Virus record (IMG/VR): IMGVR_UViG_3300048091_000226
Span: 1 to 53,415 of that record
Strand: one strand, 5' to 3'
DNA length: 53,415 nt
Source: a virus
The position numbers were made by a program, and so were the translations under genes. This document shows, one piece after another, positions 28,744 to 37,600 of the stretch (its first letter is position 1; the number at the start of each line of letters is the position of its first letter). Under the pieces are notes generated by a model. That model was given only the letters and a program-made list of their open reading frames with translations. It had not been told where the DNA came from and searched no databases.

Positions 28744-29607
28744 ATGGCACTGAATATCAATGCTCGTAGTTTCAACTGCGAGCTGAGCCCGCGCGCGCTC
28801 GATCTATGGAACCCGGATCTGCGAGCGGCGCTGGAGGCCGGTACTGACACCATTACCATGTACGGCATTATTGGTGAGGACTGGTACGGCGAGGGCGTCA
28901 CCCTCAAGCGCGTCGACGCAGCGCTGCGGGCCATTGGTGATAAGCCGGTTACCGTTTATATCAACTCGCCAGGTGGCGACATGTTCGAAGGCATCGCGAT
29001 TTACAACCGCCTGATCGAGCATTCGCAAGAGGTCACCATCAAGGTGCTAGGCCTGGCCGCTTCGGCGGCATCCGTTATTGCCATGGCAGGCGCCAAACGC
29101 GAAGTTGCCAAGACCGCATTCCTGATGATCCACAACTGCTGGACGTACTTCGCTGGCAACCGGCACGCCATCCGCGAACTGGCCGACACCATGGAGGAGT
29201 TCGATCGCGCCATGATCAGCTTGTACGCAGACACCAGCGGGCAAAAGGAAGTTGCGGTAGAGAAAATGCTCGACGCCGAGACCTATATGAACGGATCGAA
29301 CGCCGTCGAGAAGGGATTCGCTACCGGTCTTATTTCCGCAACCGAGGTTGAGCAAACGCCAAGCGAAGAGGGGGCGCAGGCCCATTCAGCGCGCAAGCTT
29401 GACGCGGCACTGGCGAAGTCCGGCATGCCTCGCAGCGAACGGCGAAAGCTCATTTCCGAAATCAAGACCAGCACGTCTAGCACTGCTGGCGGCGACACGC
29501 TTCGCGCTGTCGTGCCGGGCATGCCCAGCGCTGTCCTTGATGTATCCGCGTTTGAAGAAACCGCAAACCAGGCGTCAGCGCTTCGAAGTTTGTTCCCGAG
29601 CCGCTGA
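28744..29607 (+). CDS. ClpP-like prohead protease
   Basis: A 287-aa head-maturation protease of the ClpP/S14 fold: YINSPGGDMFEGIAIYNRL, catalytic Ser107 in GLAASAAS, His130 in FLMIHN and probable Asp177 in MLDAETYMNG. It would cleave the capsid protein's N-terminal delta domain after prohead assembly. The C-terminal 90 residues are Ser/Thr/Glu-rich and could act as scaffold or be self-processed. AAGGAG precedes the ATG, 2 nt after the portal stop. Confidence 0.93.
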   Translation: MALNINARSFNCELSPRALDLWNPDLRAALEAGTDTITMYGIIGEDWYGEGVTLKRVDAALRAIGDKPVTVYINSPGGDMFEGIAIYNRLIEHSQEVTIKVLGLAASAASVIAMAGAKREVAKTAFLMIHNCWTYFAGNRHAIRELADTMEEFDRAMISLYADTSGQKEVAVEKMLDAETYMNGSNAVEKGFATGLISATEVEQTPSEEGAQAHSARKLDAALAKSGMPRSERRKLISEIKTSTSSTAGGDTLRAVVPGMPSAVLDVSAFEETANQASALRSLFPSR

Positions 29608-29633
29608 GCGGCTGTAACCGCACCCGATTACCT

Positions 29634-29655
29634 ACCGCCCCTGTGGCGGTTTTTT
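29634..29655 (+). terminator. Hairpin with U-tract before the capsid gene
   Basis: ACCGCC (29634-29639), CCTGT, GGCGGT (29645-29650) and TTTTTT. In the late operon it may attenuate or process the transcript so that capsid mRNA is made separately. Confidence 0.65.
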
Positions 29656-29676
29656 CATTTCTGAAAGGACCAAAAA

Positions 29677-30867
29677 ATGCCAGCTCCGGATTATGCTCAA
29701 ATCGAAGCCTCCCAGAAGCAAACCCAGGCCGACCTAAAAGCTGTTGGCGATCAAATCAAAACCTATGCTGAGCGCACCGAGAAGGAAATCAAAGCTTCCG
29801 GTGAGATGCAGGCGGAAACCCGTGGCAAGGTGGATGAGCTGCTGCTCAAGCAAGGCGAGCTGCAAGCCCGTGTGCAGGAGGCCGAGCAGAAGCTGGTCAA
29901 TGCTGGCAAGCTGCACGAGCCAGAAGTGCAGCAATCTGCTGGTCACCTGGTGGCCGCCAAGATGACCGAAGAGGGCGTGACCAGTTCGTTTCGCGGCTCG
30001 CGTCGAGTCGAGGTTCCGCGCGCCGCCATCACCACTGCCACCGGCGGCGCCCTGGTCGCCCCTGACCGCGTCGGCGTGATTATTGCCCCTCAGCGCCGCC
30101 TGACTATTCGCGACTTGGTCGCGCCGGGTACCACTGGCAGCAACGCTGTCGAGTACGTCCGGGAGACCGGCTTTACCAACAACGCGGCGATCGTCGGCGA
30201 AGGCTTGGCCAAGCCATACAGCGATCTGACCTTCGGGCTGGAGAACGCGAACGTTCGCACCATTGCTCACCTGTTCAAAGGTAGCCGCCAGATTCTGGAC
30301 GATGCCGCCGCACTGCAAAGCTACATTGACGCACGTGCGCGTTACGGGCTGCTGCTGGCCGAAGAAGCCCAGTTGCTGTATGGCAACGGTACCGGCAACA
30401 ACCTGAACGGCATCATTCCCCAAGCTCAAGCGTACGCCGCGCCGGCCGGAATCACCGTGGCCGCCGAGCAGCGCATCGACCGCATTCGCCTGGCGCTGCT
30501 GCAGGCGACATTGGCTGAGTTCCCATCGACCGGTGTGGTTCTTAACCCGATCGACTGGGCTGCGATCGAGCTCCTGAAGGACGGCGATGGTCGCTACATC
30601 ATCGGCAAGCCTCAGGACGGCACCGCACCTCGCCTATGGAACCTGCCGGTTGTTGAAACTCAGGCCATCGTCCAAGACCAGTTCCTGGTCGGCGCCTTCA
30701 GCCTTGCCGCGCAGATCTTCGACCGTATGGGCATCGAGGTGCTCATCTCGACCGAGAACGACAAGGACTTCGAAAACAACATGGTCACCATCCGTGCAGA
30801 AGAACGCTTGGCGTTCGCCGTGTACCGACCTGAAGCGTTCGTTACTGGCGACCTGACTGCCGCTTAA
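29677..30867 (+). CDS. HK97-family major capsid protein
   Basis: A 396-aa protein. Residues 1-100 are a charged coiled coil (EASQKQTQADLKAVGDQIKT…), the delta-domain scaffold removed by the prohead protease. The HK97 fold follows: RVEVPRAAITTATGGALVAP (near the cleavage site), TIRDLVAPGTTGSNAVEYVR (E-loop), AQLLYGNGTGNNLNGI and YIIGKPQDG, ending in KDFENNMVTIRAEERLAFAV. Order protease then capsid is canonical. AAAGGA precedes the ATG. Confidence 0.95.
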   Translation: MPAPDYAQIEASQKQTQADLKAVGDQIKTYAERTEKEIKASGEMQAETRGKVDELLLKQGELQARVQEAEQKLVNAGKLHEPEVQQSAGHLVAAKMTEEGVTSSFRGSRRVEVPRAAITTATGGALVAPDRVGVIIAPQRRLTIRDLVAPGTTGSNAVEYVRETGFTNNAAIVGEGLAKPYSDLTFGLENANVRTIAHLFKGSRQILDDAAALQSYIDARARYGLLLAEEAQLLYGNGTGNNLNGIIPQAQAYAAPAGITVAAEQRIDRIRLALLQATLAEFPSTGVVLNPIDWAAIELLKDGDGRYIIGKPQDGTAPRLWNLPVVETQAIVQDQFLVGAFSLAAQIFDRMGIEVLISTENDKDFENNMVTIRAEERLAFAVYRPEAFVTGDLTAA

Positions 30868-30878
30868 TCCCCAATTAA

Positions 30879-30900
30879 AAGGCCACCGCTCGGTGGCCTT
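30879..30900 (+). other. Hairpin after the capsid gene
   Basis: AAGGCCACCG (30879-30888), CT, CGGTGGCCTT (30891-30900): a perfect 10-bp stem without a U-tract, probably an mRNA-stabilising or processing structure. Confidence 0.6.
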
Positions 30901-30921
30901 GCTCGTTTAGGAGAGATCGAT

Positions 30922-31257
30922 ATGGCGCGTAATACTTCAAGCTCGCCTGCGGAAAATGACAATGTTACTGATACGTCTGTGGCTGCATCTGCCGCTAACG
31001 GAGCGGCTACTGACAATGCAGGGCAGGTTATCCCCGGCGACTCTACTGCCATGGGTATCGCCGCGCTCGATGTGCGTGCGATCACCGCTACAAGCGTACA
31101 AGCGTCGGACAACTCGATCATGATTTACCCGCTGCGCAGCTACCTGGACGGCAAAGAAATCCGCCGCCGGGGTGGTGCCGGTTATCTTTCGCCGAAGCAT
31201 GACGCGACCTCGCTGATCGCTGCCGGCCTCGCGACTGACAAAGATCCAAAGGCCTGA
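30922..31257 (+). CDS. Hypothetical head-region protein
   Basis: A 111-aa protein. The first 60 residues are low-complexity Ser/Ala/Asn/Thr (SPAENDNVTDTSVAASAANG); the C-terminal part looks folded (NSIMIYPLRSYLDGKEIRRR, then GAGYLSPKHDATSLIAAGLA). It lies between capsid and connector and may be a capsid decoration or completion protein. Family not recognised. Confidence 0.6.
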   Translation: MARNTSSSPAENDNVTDTSVAASAANGAATDNAGQVIPGDSTAMGIAALDVRAITATSVQASDNSIMIYPLRSYLDGKEIRRRGGAGYLSPKHDATSLIAAGLATDKDPKA

Positions 31258-31258
31258 T

Positions 31259-31600
31259 ATGAGCGCCATATCGACCGATGAAGCAATGCAGCATTTGCGT
31301 GCGGAGGAAGACGATCGTGCGTATGTGGAGTTGCTTCTGGCGGCAGCCGAAGACAGCGCGGCACAGTTTCTGAACCGACGCTTTTATTCGGATGAACTGT
31401 CGCTTGCTGCAGCCGTGTCGGATGGCTCTGCTGGCAGCAAGCCAATTGTCATTAACCCATCCATTCGCGCGGCGTGCCTGCTGATAGCCGGCAGTCTTTA
31501 CGCGAACCGGGAAGATGTCGTCGTCGGTACGATTTCTTCCGAGCTACCCATGGGGTCACGATCGTTGTTAACGCCATATCGTATTGGCTGGGGGGTGTAG
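31259..31600 (+). CDS. Head-tail connector (gp6-like)
   Basis: A 113-aa helical protein. STDEAMQHLRAEEDDRAYVE, then LLLAAAEDSAAQFLNRRFYS and NPSIRAACLLIAGSLYANRE follow the phage QLRG/gp6-like connector pattern, in which an N-terminal DDA-like helix, an AA-YLNR helix and a I--A-L-L---LY-NRE helix form a ring under the portal. The TAG stop overlaps the next GTG. Confidence 0.85.
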   Translation: MSAISTDEAMQHLRAEEDDRAYVELLLAAAEDSAAQFLNRRFYSDELSLAAAVSDGSAGSKPIVINPSIRAACLLIAGSLYANREDVVVGTISSELPMGSRSLLTPYRIGWGV

Positions 31601-31932
31601 TGAGAGCAGGATCCTTGCGTCATCGCTGTGCCATGCAAAAGCCGGTGCGCTTTAAGAACTCATCTGCCGGCTTCGAGGTCACTTGGGCAGAAGTCGGCAA
31701 GCTTTGGGCTGATATCGCGCTGCCCACCGGACGCATCGCCCCTGTTGCTGAGCAATTGAAGGCGACTGTGTCAGCTGAAATTCGCATCCGGCCCCGCGCG
31801 GATGCAGTCGCCGGAAATCGCCTGGTGCATGTGGTCGGCGGTATCGCCATGACCTACCTCATCGAGGCGGTGTTGCCGGATAACGCCCGCTCGATGCTTC
31901 GGCTCCTCTGTTCAAACGTCCCCAATCCTTAG
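31600..31932 (+). CDS. Head closure protein (gp7/gp16-like)
   Basis: A 110-aa protein, VRAGSLRHRCAMQKPVRFKN, then WAEVGKLWADIALPTGRIAP and SAEIRIRPRAD. The L-HR-----P----SG-----W-----W+-+ pattern is that of SPP1 gp16/HK97 gp7 stoppers that seal the connector after packaging. The GTG at 31600 overlaps the connector stop (TAGTG), and lengths fit. Confidence 0.85.
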   Translation: MRAGSLRHRCAMQKPVRFKNSSAGFEVTWAEVGKLWADIALPTGRIAPVAEQLKATVSAEIRIRPRADAVAGNRLVHVVGGIAMTYLIEAVLPDNARSMLRLLCSNVPNP

Positions 31933-31941
31933 AGGTGAACC

Positions 31942-32109
31942 ATGAAAGTAATTGCATTGGGCAACCTGTCCGGCGCCACTGGCGAAAAATTTAAAGGCGA
32001 GGAGTTCACTGTCGATGCCAAGACAGGTGCCGAACTGGTCAATCGCGGGCTTGTTCGCGAAGCAGTCGAGTCGCCGGTGGCCAAAAAGACCGAAGCAGCA
32101 AAGGAGTAA
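31942..32109 (+). CDS. 55-aa conserved head-tail region protein
   Basis: Reads MKVIALGNLSGATGEKFKGE, then EFTVDAKTGAELVNRGLVRE and a Lys/Glu-rich tail. The pattern of a short beta domain with 'G+-F-V---T---L--RGLV' is known from small phage proteins between head closure and gp10 genes; function unknown. AGAGGTG precedes the ATG and it ends 6 nt before the next ATG. Confidence 0.7.
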   Translation: MKVIALGNLSGATGEKFKGEEFTVDAKTGAELVNRGLVREAVESPVAKKTEAAKE

Positions 32110-32114
32110 TGGTC

Positions 32115-32693
32115 ATGGCTGCTCGCCGCTCGCGCATGTCCGGTGACTTCAAGTTGCGGCGCACATTGCGCAACATTCACTTGAAGATGGATAACGAATT
32201 GGTCCCGGCGATGCAGGAGTCAGCGGACCAAATCCTCACCACCATGCGGCAGTTGGTGCCGAAAGATACCGGCGCCGCTGCGTCTGCTTTGAGAACCTTC
32301 GTTTCCAAAAGTGGCCTGGATGCGCAGATCGGCATCCGAGGTAAAAAGGACATGCGGCGGTTTTTCTATTTGCGCTTTCTTGAGTACGGCACCAAGGGTT
32401 ACAGCGGCGCGCTTTATCGACGGGCTGATGCCAACGCCGTCGGCGGTGAGCACACCAACAACCGGGATAAGTCGCAACTCAAGGGGCGCCGCAATGCCCT
32501 GAACCAGCGGCCTACCAAGAACAAAAGTGATGGTGGTCACTTTTACGGCAATTACCCGGATATACCGGCTCGGCCCGCACACCCATGGCTACGACCTGCA
32601 ATGGCCGTGAATCGGGAATTTGTCCTGGCCAATATCCGTGCCGCCGTGGCCAGGACATTGAGCAAAGCGAGTGAGGGCATTACCGATGGCTGA
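32115..32693 (+). CDS. HK97 gp10-family tail completion protein
   Basis: A 192-aa protein. The blocks QESADQILTTMRQLVPKDTG, AAASALRTFVS, FYLRFLEYGTKGY and PARPAHPWLRPAM are the HK97_gp10 pattern: the PKDTG turn, the FLEYGT strand and the PARPFLRPA end. It caps the head end of the tail tube. ATG 32115 is chosen (AAGGAG 8 nt upstream); 32109 also starts in frame, overlapping the prior stop. The middle insertion (RADANAVGGEHTNNRDKSQL) is longer than usual. Confidence 0.85.
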   Translation: MAARRSRMSGDFKLRRTLRNIHLKMDNELVPAMQESADQILTTMRQLVPKDTGAAASALRTFVSKSGLDAQIGIRGKKDMRRFFYLRFLEYGTKGYSGALYRRADANAVGGEHTNNRDKSQLKGRRNALNQRPTKNKSDGGHFYGNYPDIPARPAHPWLRPAMAVNREFVLANIRAAVARTLSKASEGITDG

Positions 32694-33072
32694 TCCGTCT
32701 GTTGCACTGCAGGAAGCGCTGGTCGCGCGACTGGAAGCTGAGGTTTCGTGTCCTGTGTACGACGGTGCTCCGATGGATACGCCGATGCCTTACATTTCGT
32801 TTGATCGCGAAGTCTCGGTGAATACTCGGCCCATCTCCGGCCGTAAGCGCGAAACCCGGATGCTCTACCTGTCGGTTTGGTCTGATGCTCACGGCCAGGC
32901 GGAAGTGAAGCGGATCAACGGCGAGATCGTCGCAGCCTTGGACGAGCGCCGTTTACCGTTGACGGTTGGCCGGGTTGTCTCCGTAAGGGTTGAGCAGGCC
33001 GACGCTCAGCGCGATGCGGATGGTGTCACCTATCAAGGTTCGATCGCTGTTCGCGTTATCACCACTCATTAA
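32686..33072 (+). CDS. DUF3168 tail terminator-like protein
   Basis: A 128-aa protein, MADPSVALQEALVARLEAEV, CPVYDGAPMDTPMPYISFDR, then RETRMLYLSVWSDAHGQAEV. This is the DUF3168 (gp17-like) fold: an N-terminal helix, V-D--P-----PYI-+G and L-+--WS---G. DUF3168 proteins end tail-tube polymerisation. ATG 32686 follows GAGGG by 9 nt and overlaps the gp10 gene by 8 bp. Confidence 0.85.
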   Translation: MADPSVALQEALVARLEAEVSCPVYDGAPMDTPMPYISFDREVSVNTRPISGRKRETRMLYLSVWSDAHGQAEVKRINGEIVAALDERRLPLTVGRVVSVRVEQADAQRDADGVTYQGSIAVRVITTH

Positions 33073-33125
33073 TTTAAATCCGGCCGCCTCGCGGCTTTAT
33101 CCAATGTGCCTTTGGAGGAACCCCC

Positions 33126-33614
33126 ATGGCCGATGACAACCTCAATACCGCCGCCGGCTGCCGATTCTCGATCGGCAGCAAGAACGGCGCCGATACCGAA
33201 GCGCTCTACAAGGCGGACACCTATGTCGAAGTCGGCGAGATCGAAGACCTGGGCGAATTCGGCGACACTTTCAGCTCCGTGAACTTCACGTCCCTACGGG
33301 ATGGTCGTGTTCGCAAATACAAGGGTACCGCCGATGCGGGCGACCTGACGCTGACCGTGGGCCTGGACAACGGCGACCTGGGCCAAGCCAAGCTTAAAGT
33401 TGCCCACAAGGATCGCAGCAAAGGTGACTACAACATCAAAGTCACCCTGAACGACGGCGATCCTGATGCAACCCCGGCCATTCTTCCGACCACGTTCTAC
33501 ATGCGTGGCAAGGTCATGAACAACACCGTCGCTGCCGGTGCCGCTGACAACGTGGTGCGCCGCAATGTCACCATCGGCATCAACTCCGACATCCTTGAAA
33601 TCCTCCCGACGTGA
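33126..33614 (+). CDS. Major tail tube protein
   Basis: A 162-aa beta-rich protein: AAGCRFSIGSKNGADTEALY, TYVEVGEIEDLGEFGDTFSS, VNFTSLRDGRVRKYKGTADA, then GDLTLTVGLDNGDLGQAKL. The EVGEI-DLG-FGD...V.+T.L pattern with a KGT-DAGD block is typical of siphophage tail tube proteins. GGAGG precedes the ATG. It is followed by the tail chaperone genes in the canonical order. Confidence 0.88.
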   Translation: MADDNLNTAAGCRFSIGSKNGADTEALYKADTYVEVGEIEDLGEFGDTFSSVNFTSLRDGRVRKYKGTADAGDLTLTVGLDNGDLGQAKLKVAHKDRSKGDYNIKVTLNDGDPDATPAILPTTFYMRGKVMNNTVAAGAADNVVRRNVTIGINSDILEILPT

Positions 33615-33655
33615 CCGGTGGGGCTCCGGCCCCAAACTTCCAAGGAATTGATCCA

Positions 33656-33985
33656 ATGAGTAAAACTCTCCACGGCACTGTTGAGGTCACCGTCGGTGAT
33701 GATGTGTACACCATGGTGCCTACTCTGGGCGCTGTCCGCGCAATAGAGGCGCACTTCGGTGGGTTGCGGGGCGCTTCGCAAGTGGTGAATGCATTGAGTG
33801 TTGACGGGTGCGCCCGCATCGTCGCTGCAGGCGCTGGTTTAACGGACAAGGCTGCTGAAGCGCTGGCCGAAAAAGTCTGGCAGGCAGGGGTCCTTGAGGT
33901 TTCCGTTCAGCTCAATGCTTATCTGGTCGCGCTTTACAATCCGCGGGGGAAGGATTCGGGAAAGGGCGAAGCGGGGAAGGAGTGA
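33656..33985 (+). CDS. Tail assembly chaperone, upstream (gpG-like) frame
   Basis: A 109-aa protein, MSKTLHGTVEVTVGDDVYTM, then TLGAVRAIEAHFGGLRGASQ. This follows the GTA-gp10/Phage_TAC_11 tail chaperone pattern (short beta hairpin, then A+--IE---GG). It coats the tape measure during tail assembly. Near its end the codons TCG GGA AAG contain G GGA AAG in the zero frame, from which a -1 shift would extend the protein through the next frame. Without the shift it stops at 33985. Confidence 0.85.
   Translation: MSKTLHGTVEVTVGDDVYTMVPTLGAVRAIEAHFGGLRGASQVVNALSVDGCARIVAAGAGLTDKAAEALAEKVWQAGVLEVSVQLNAYLVALYNPRGKDSGKGEAGKE
33958..33964 (+). promoter_or_regulatory. Programmed -1 ribosomal frameshift site GGGAAAG
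   Basis: The heptamer G GGA AAG, the one used by lambda G/GT, is in the correct phase of the 33656 frame (GGA begins 303 nt after the ATG). After slipping, the -1 frame reads without a stop through GGG CGA AGC GGG GAA GGA GTG into the 33982-34230 frame, giving a fusion of about 190 aa. Confidence 0.8.
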
Positions 33986-34230
33986 GTGCTGTCGAGGACG
34001 GCAGCTATGTTGATCGGCTATATGCGGTGGCCACGGGCTGGTTGGGGTGGCCTCCAGAAGTTGCTTGGCGGACGGCGTTGCCGGAGTTGTTCTTGGCGAT
34101 GGATGCCAGAATCGAATGGGCGCAAATGACGAACCCGTTCGGTGGAAAGCCTGCTGATTCGCAAGAGAAGCCAAAGCCTTCTACTGTTGCTGCAAAGTTA
34201 CGACAAGCGTTAACTGGTCGAAAGGGTTGA
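33982..34230 (+). CDS. Tail assembly chaperone extension (gpT-like frame)
   Basis: An 82-codon frame, -1 relative to the gene upstream: YVDRLYAVATGWLGWPPEVA, then WRTALPELFLAMDARIEWAQ and a Pro/Lys-rich end. The 'LGW-P-VA--TALPEL--A-' block is typical of the C-terminal chaperone part that binds the tape measure. A GTG at 33982 overlaps the upstream stop and has an AAGGAG before it, so separate initiation is possible, but the slippery site suggests it is mainly made as the frameshift fusion. Confidence 0.8.
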   Translation: MSAVEDGSYVDRLYAVATGWLGWPPEVAWRTALPELFLAMDARIEWAQMTNPFGGKPADSQEKPKPSTVAAKLRQALTGRKG

Positions 34231-34288
34231 TGATTGGGATGGCACGCTCTTATTTGATAGGCTTGAGATTTGATTGCAGGGAAACACA

Positions 34289-34546
34289 ATGCAACTCCTC
34301 ATAGTCTTACTTCTTCTCGTCATTGCCATCGCACTGGCACCTGGGTTTTTCCTCGGGCTCGCTGCTTTGGTGATGTCAGCGGGAGACGTCGTTGTATTTT
34401 CCCTGGCATCGGTACTGACGATTCTCGCGGCCATCTATATATGGGAAAAAAGATCATCTAACCCAATTAGGCGGCAAGCGAAAGAAGAACGGCGGATCAG
34501 AAAAATTACTGACGCTGCAAATAGGGCGAACTCCAGGAAGGAGTAG
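34289..34546 (+). CDS. Small membrane protein between tail chaperone and tape measure
   Basis: An 85-aa protein with two membrane helices (QLLIVLLLLVIAIALAPGFF, and VVVFSLASVLTILAAIYIW) and a basic cytoplasmic tail (NPIRRQAKEERRIRKITDAA). AGGGA lies 8 nt before the ATG. It breaks the usual chaperone-tape measure adjacency and is A/T-richer than its neighbours, so it is probably an inserted moron, perhaps affecting superinfecting phages at the membrane. Confidence 0.6.
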   Translation: MQLLIVLLLLVIAIALAPGFFLGLAALVMSAGDVVVFSLASVLTILAAIYIWEKRSSNPIRRQAKEERRIRKITDAANRANSRKE

Positions 34547-34566
34547 CTCCATTCAATACTCACAGA

Positions 34567-34588
34567 AACCTGCTTCGGCAGGTTTTTT
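34567..34588 (+). terminator. UUCG-loop hairpin with U-tract before the tape measure gene
   Basis: AACCTGC (34567-34573), TTCG, GCAGGTT (34578-34584), T-run to 34587. It follows the membrane-protein gene, consistent with that gene being an independent unit. Confidence 0.8.
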
Positions 34589-34605
34589 GTTGCCCGGAGT
34601 AAACC

Positions 34606-37600
34606 ATGGCTGATACAGACGTTCAGGGGATGTTGGTTCGCATCGAAGCGACCACTGCGCAGTTGCGGCAGGAAATGGCCCGTGCGGATTCGAGCGTTGC
34701 CCAAGCGTCTGGAAAGATCGACAAGAGCTTGGCCGATATTGATGAGGCTTTTGACCGAACAGGTGACAGTGCCCATAGCGCTGCTGGATTGATTAAGAAC
34801 GCGCTGGCTGGAGCGATCGGTGCTGCGTCTATCGGCAAGATTATCGAAACAGCCGATTCCTACGGGCAGATGTCAGACCGAATTGGGATGGCAACCAGTA
34901 GCGTGGGTGAGTATGACCTGGTGCAACAGCGATTGCTGGAAACCGCCAAACGTACTTACCGCCCACTGAGCGAGGCGCAAGAATTATATATCCGCACATC
35001 TGACAGCCTTAAGTCGATGGGCTACGACACTGGCCAAGCGCTGGACGTCATGGATAGCTTCAGTTTCTTGTTGGTCACCAACTCCGCTTCTGCTGACAAG
35101 GCCAGCTCGGCGATCGATGCCTACTCAAAAGCTCTCCAGACCGGCAAGGTAGAGGCGGATGGTTGGCAGTCGATACTTGCTGCCATGCCTACAGTGGTAG
35201 ATACGATCGCTAAATCTACCGGTAAGACAGCAGAGGAAATCCGTAGCCTTGGTGCCCAAGGCCAGCTAAGCCTGGACGTTTTAACCGAAGGCCTGCAAAG
35301 GTCATCTGAGGCAAATGGTGTCTTGGCGGATAGCATGAGTGTCGCGGTGCGGGATGCGATTCAAAACCTTTCGAATGCATTCACTGTTTATGTCGGCCGA
35401 GTCAACGAAAGTACAGACGGTACTGGCATTCTCGCAAGCGGGATTAGCGGTCTCGGGGACAACTTTGAAACTCTTGCAGAAATTGCCGGTGTAGCAGCAG
35501 TTGGGGCTATGGCAGCTTTTGTCCGCGGATTAGCTGCCTCCGCAGTTGCATCAGTTATCGCTACCAAAGCAGCAGTTGAAGACTCTCTGGCTCGCCGAGC
35601 ACAGGCAGCGTCAGTTCTGCTTGCCGCACAAGCCGACCAGAAAAAAGCTCAAACAGCGGTTTTTTTAGCTGAAAAAGAGTCACTGGCAGCGAAGGGGACG
35701 GCCGTACAGACGCAGCTGTCACTTCAGTTGGCAGAAGCAAGGATGGCGGAAACTCGTGCCACCAACGCTGTCGCTGCTTCCCAGGCAGCCGTAGTGGGAC
35801 CAGCCAGGACAATTTTAGGCTTACTTGGCGGTCCGGTAGGAATCGCGATGTTGGCGGTCGGCGCCGCCACTGCGTTCCTCACTCTGCGAGATAACACCAG
35901 CGTGCTCGAGGAGAAATTGGGGAACCTCAGTGACCCGCTGGACAAGTTGATCGAGCGCTTCAACAAGCTCAACCGTGCAACTCAGTCCGTCACCCTGCGC
36001 GAGCTGAAAGCATCGATCGAAGATGCTGAAGAAGATTTGTCTACAGCGGCCGGATCAATTGCTTTTGAGTTTCAAAGCAGTCTGACCAACGCAGGATTGG
36101 CGGGTGCCTCTGGCTTTATGGGCGGTATTGCACCACTGCCTGCCGAGTTCCAGGCCGCTATGGACGTAATTTCCAAGGCGTCGGCCGATCAGTCTTCCGG
36201 CATGGTCGTGGATTGGAAAGCAGTATCTGACCAGGTCCGAACAGTTCCTGGTGTAACGCTTGAAATGATTGATGCGCTCGAGCGAAGCGGCGGCGCGGCA
36301 GCAGAAAAAGCTGCGCTAGTAGCAAGCCTGAAAACCGCTCTTGCGGAACTCACGGGAGAAACGGACGCCAACACCCGTGCTGAACGTGAAAATGCTGCAG
36401 CACGAGCAGGGGCGGTGCAGGAAGGGCAGAAGTATCTTGATCAGTTGCTTAAACAGCTGGCCGCGTCGAAAGACAAGACCAATCTGGAAGCAGCCAACCG
36501 TTATATCGAAGAGAACACCCTGCTCACGGAAGGACAGGTCGCAGCGATCCGCTCAGCCGCAGCCGCGAAGGATGCGGTAAAAGCTGCTGATGATGCAGCG
36601 GCCAAAGCTTCGAAAAAGCACACCAGCGAATCGGAATCATCAGCCAAGCAGCAGTTAAAAGCTTTCGAATCGACTGAGGAAAGCTACAAACGTCAGATCG
36701 AGTTGATCAACACCACCGGTGAAAAGCAGAAGGATGCCACCGAGGTTGCGAAGCTTTCCTTCGAATTGCAGGAGGGCAAACTTGGCAAGCTGACCGAGGC
36801 GCAGAAAAAACGGCTGCTGGGCATGGCCGCCGAGCTCGATGCGCTGAATAAGATCAAAAAAGCCAATGAAGACGACCTGAAGCTGACGGCCTTCAAGGCG
36901 GCTCAGGCCACTGGCACGCAAACAACTCAGGACGGTTTCGATCAGGAGCTGGCCGGCATCGGCATGGGCGACAAGGCCCGGGACCGGATGCGTGCGGACC
37001 TGGCGCTTCGGCAAAAGTACGCGGCTGACTTGGCCAGCTTGAACGAACAACGCAACACCGGACAGATTTCGCCAGAGCTCTATGCCAGCGAGACGAAAGT
37101 TCTGCAGGATGAGCTCGGGAAGCGGCTGGCTGCCCAACAGACCTACTTCAGCCAGGTGGATGCCGCCCAGTCCAACTGGTCAAACGGTGCGGCGGATGCG
37201 CTGCAGGACTACGTTGACCAGGCTGCCGATGTTGCCGGCCAAACCAAGCAGCTTTTCACCAGTGCCTTCAGTGGGCTGGAGGATGGCATCGTCGACTTCG
37301 TTAAAACGGGGAAGCTGTCCTTCAAGGATATGGCTGACTCGATTATTGAGGATTTGATCCGCATTCAGGTCAGACAAGCCGCTGCGGGCTTCCTCAGCAG
37401 TGCATTCAGCGCATTCACGGGTTGGGGGGCTGGCAGCGGAACCATGACCGGCTTCAGCGAAGGCGCGATGGTGGCCAACGCCAAAGGTGGTGTCTACAGC
37501 TCTGCCAGCCTGTCATCGTATTCTGGCGGTGTCTACGACACGCCGCAGACCTTCGCCTTCGCCAAGGGCGCCGGCATCTTCGCGGAAGCCGGCCCCGAGG

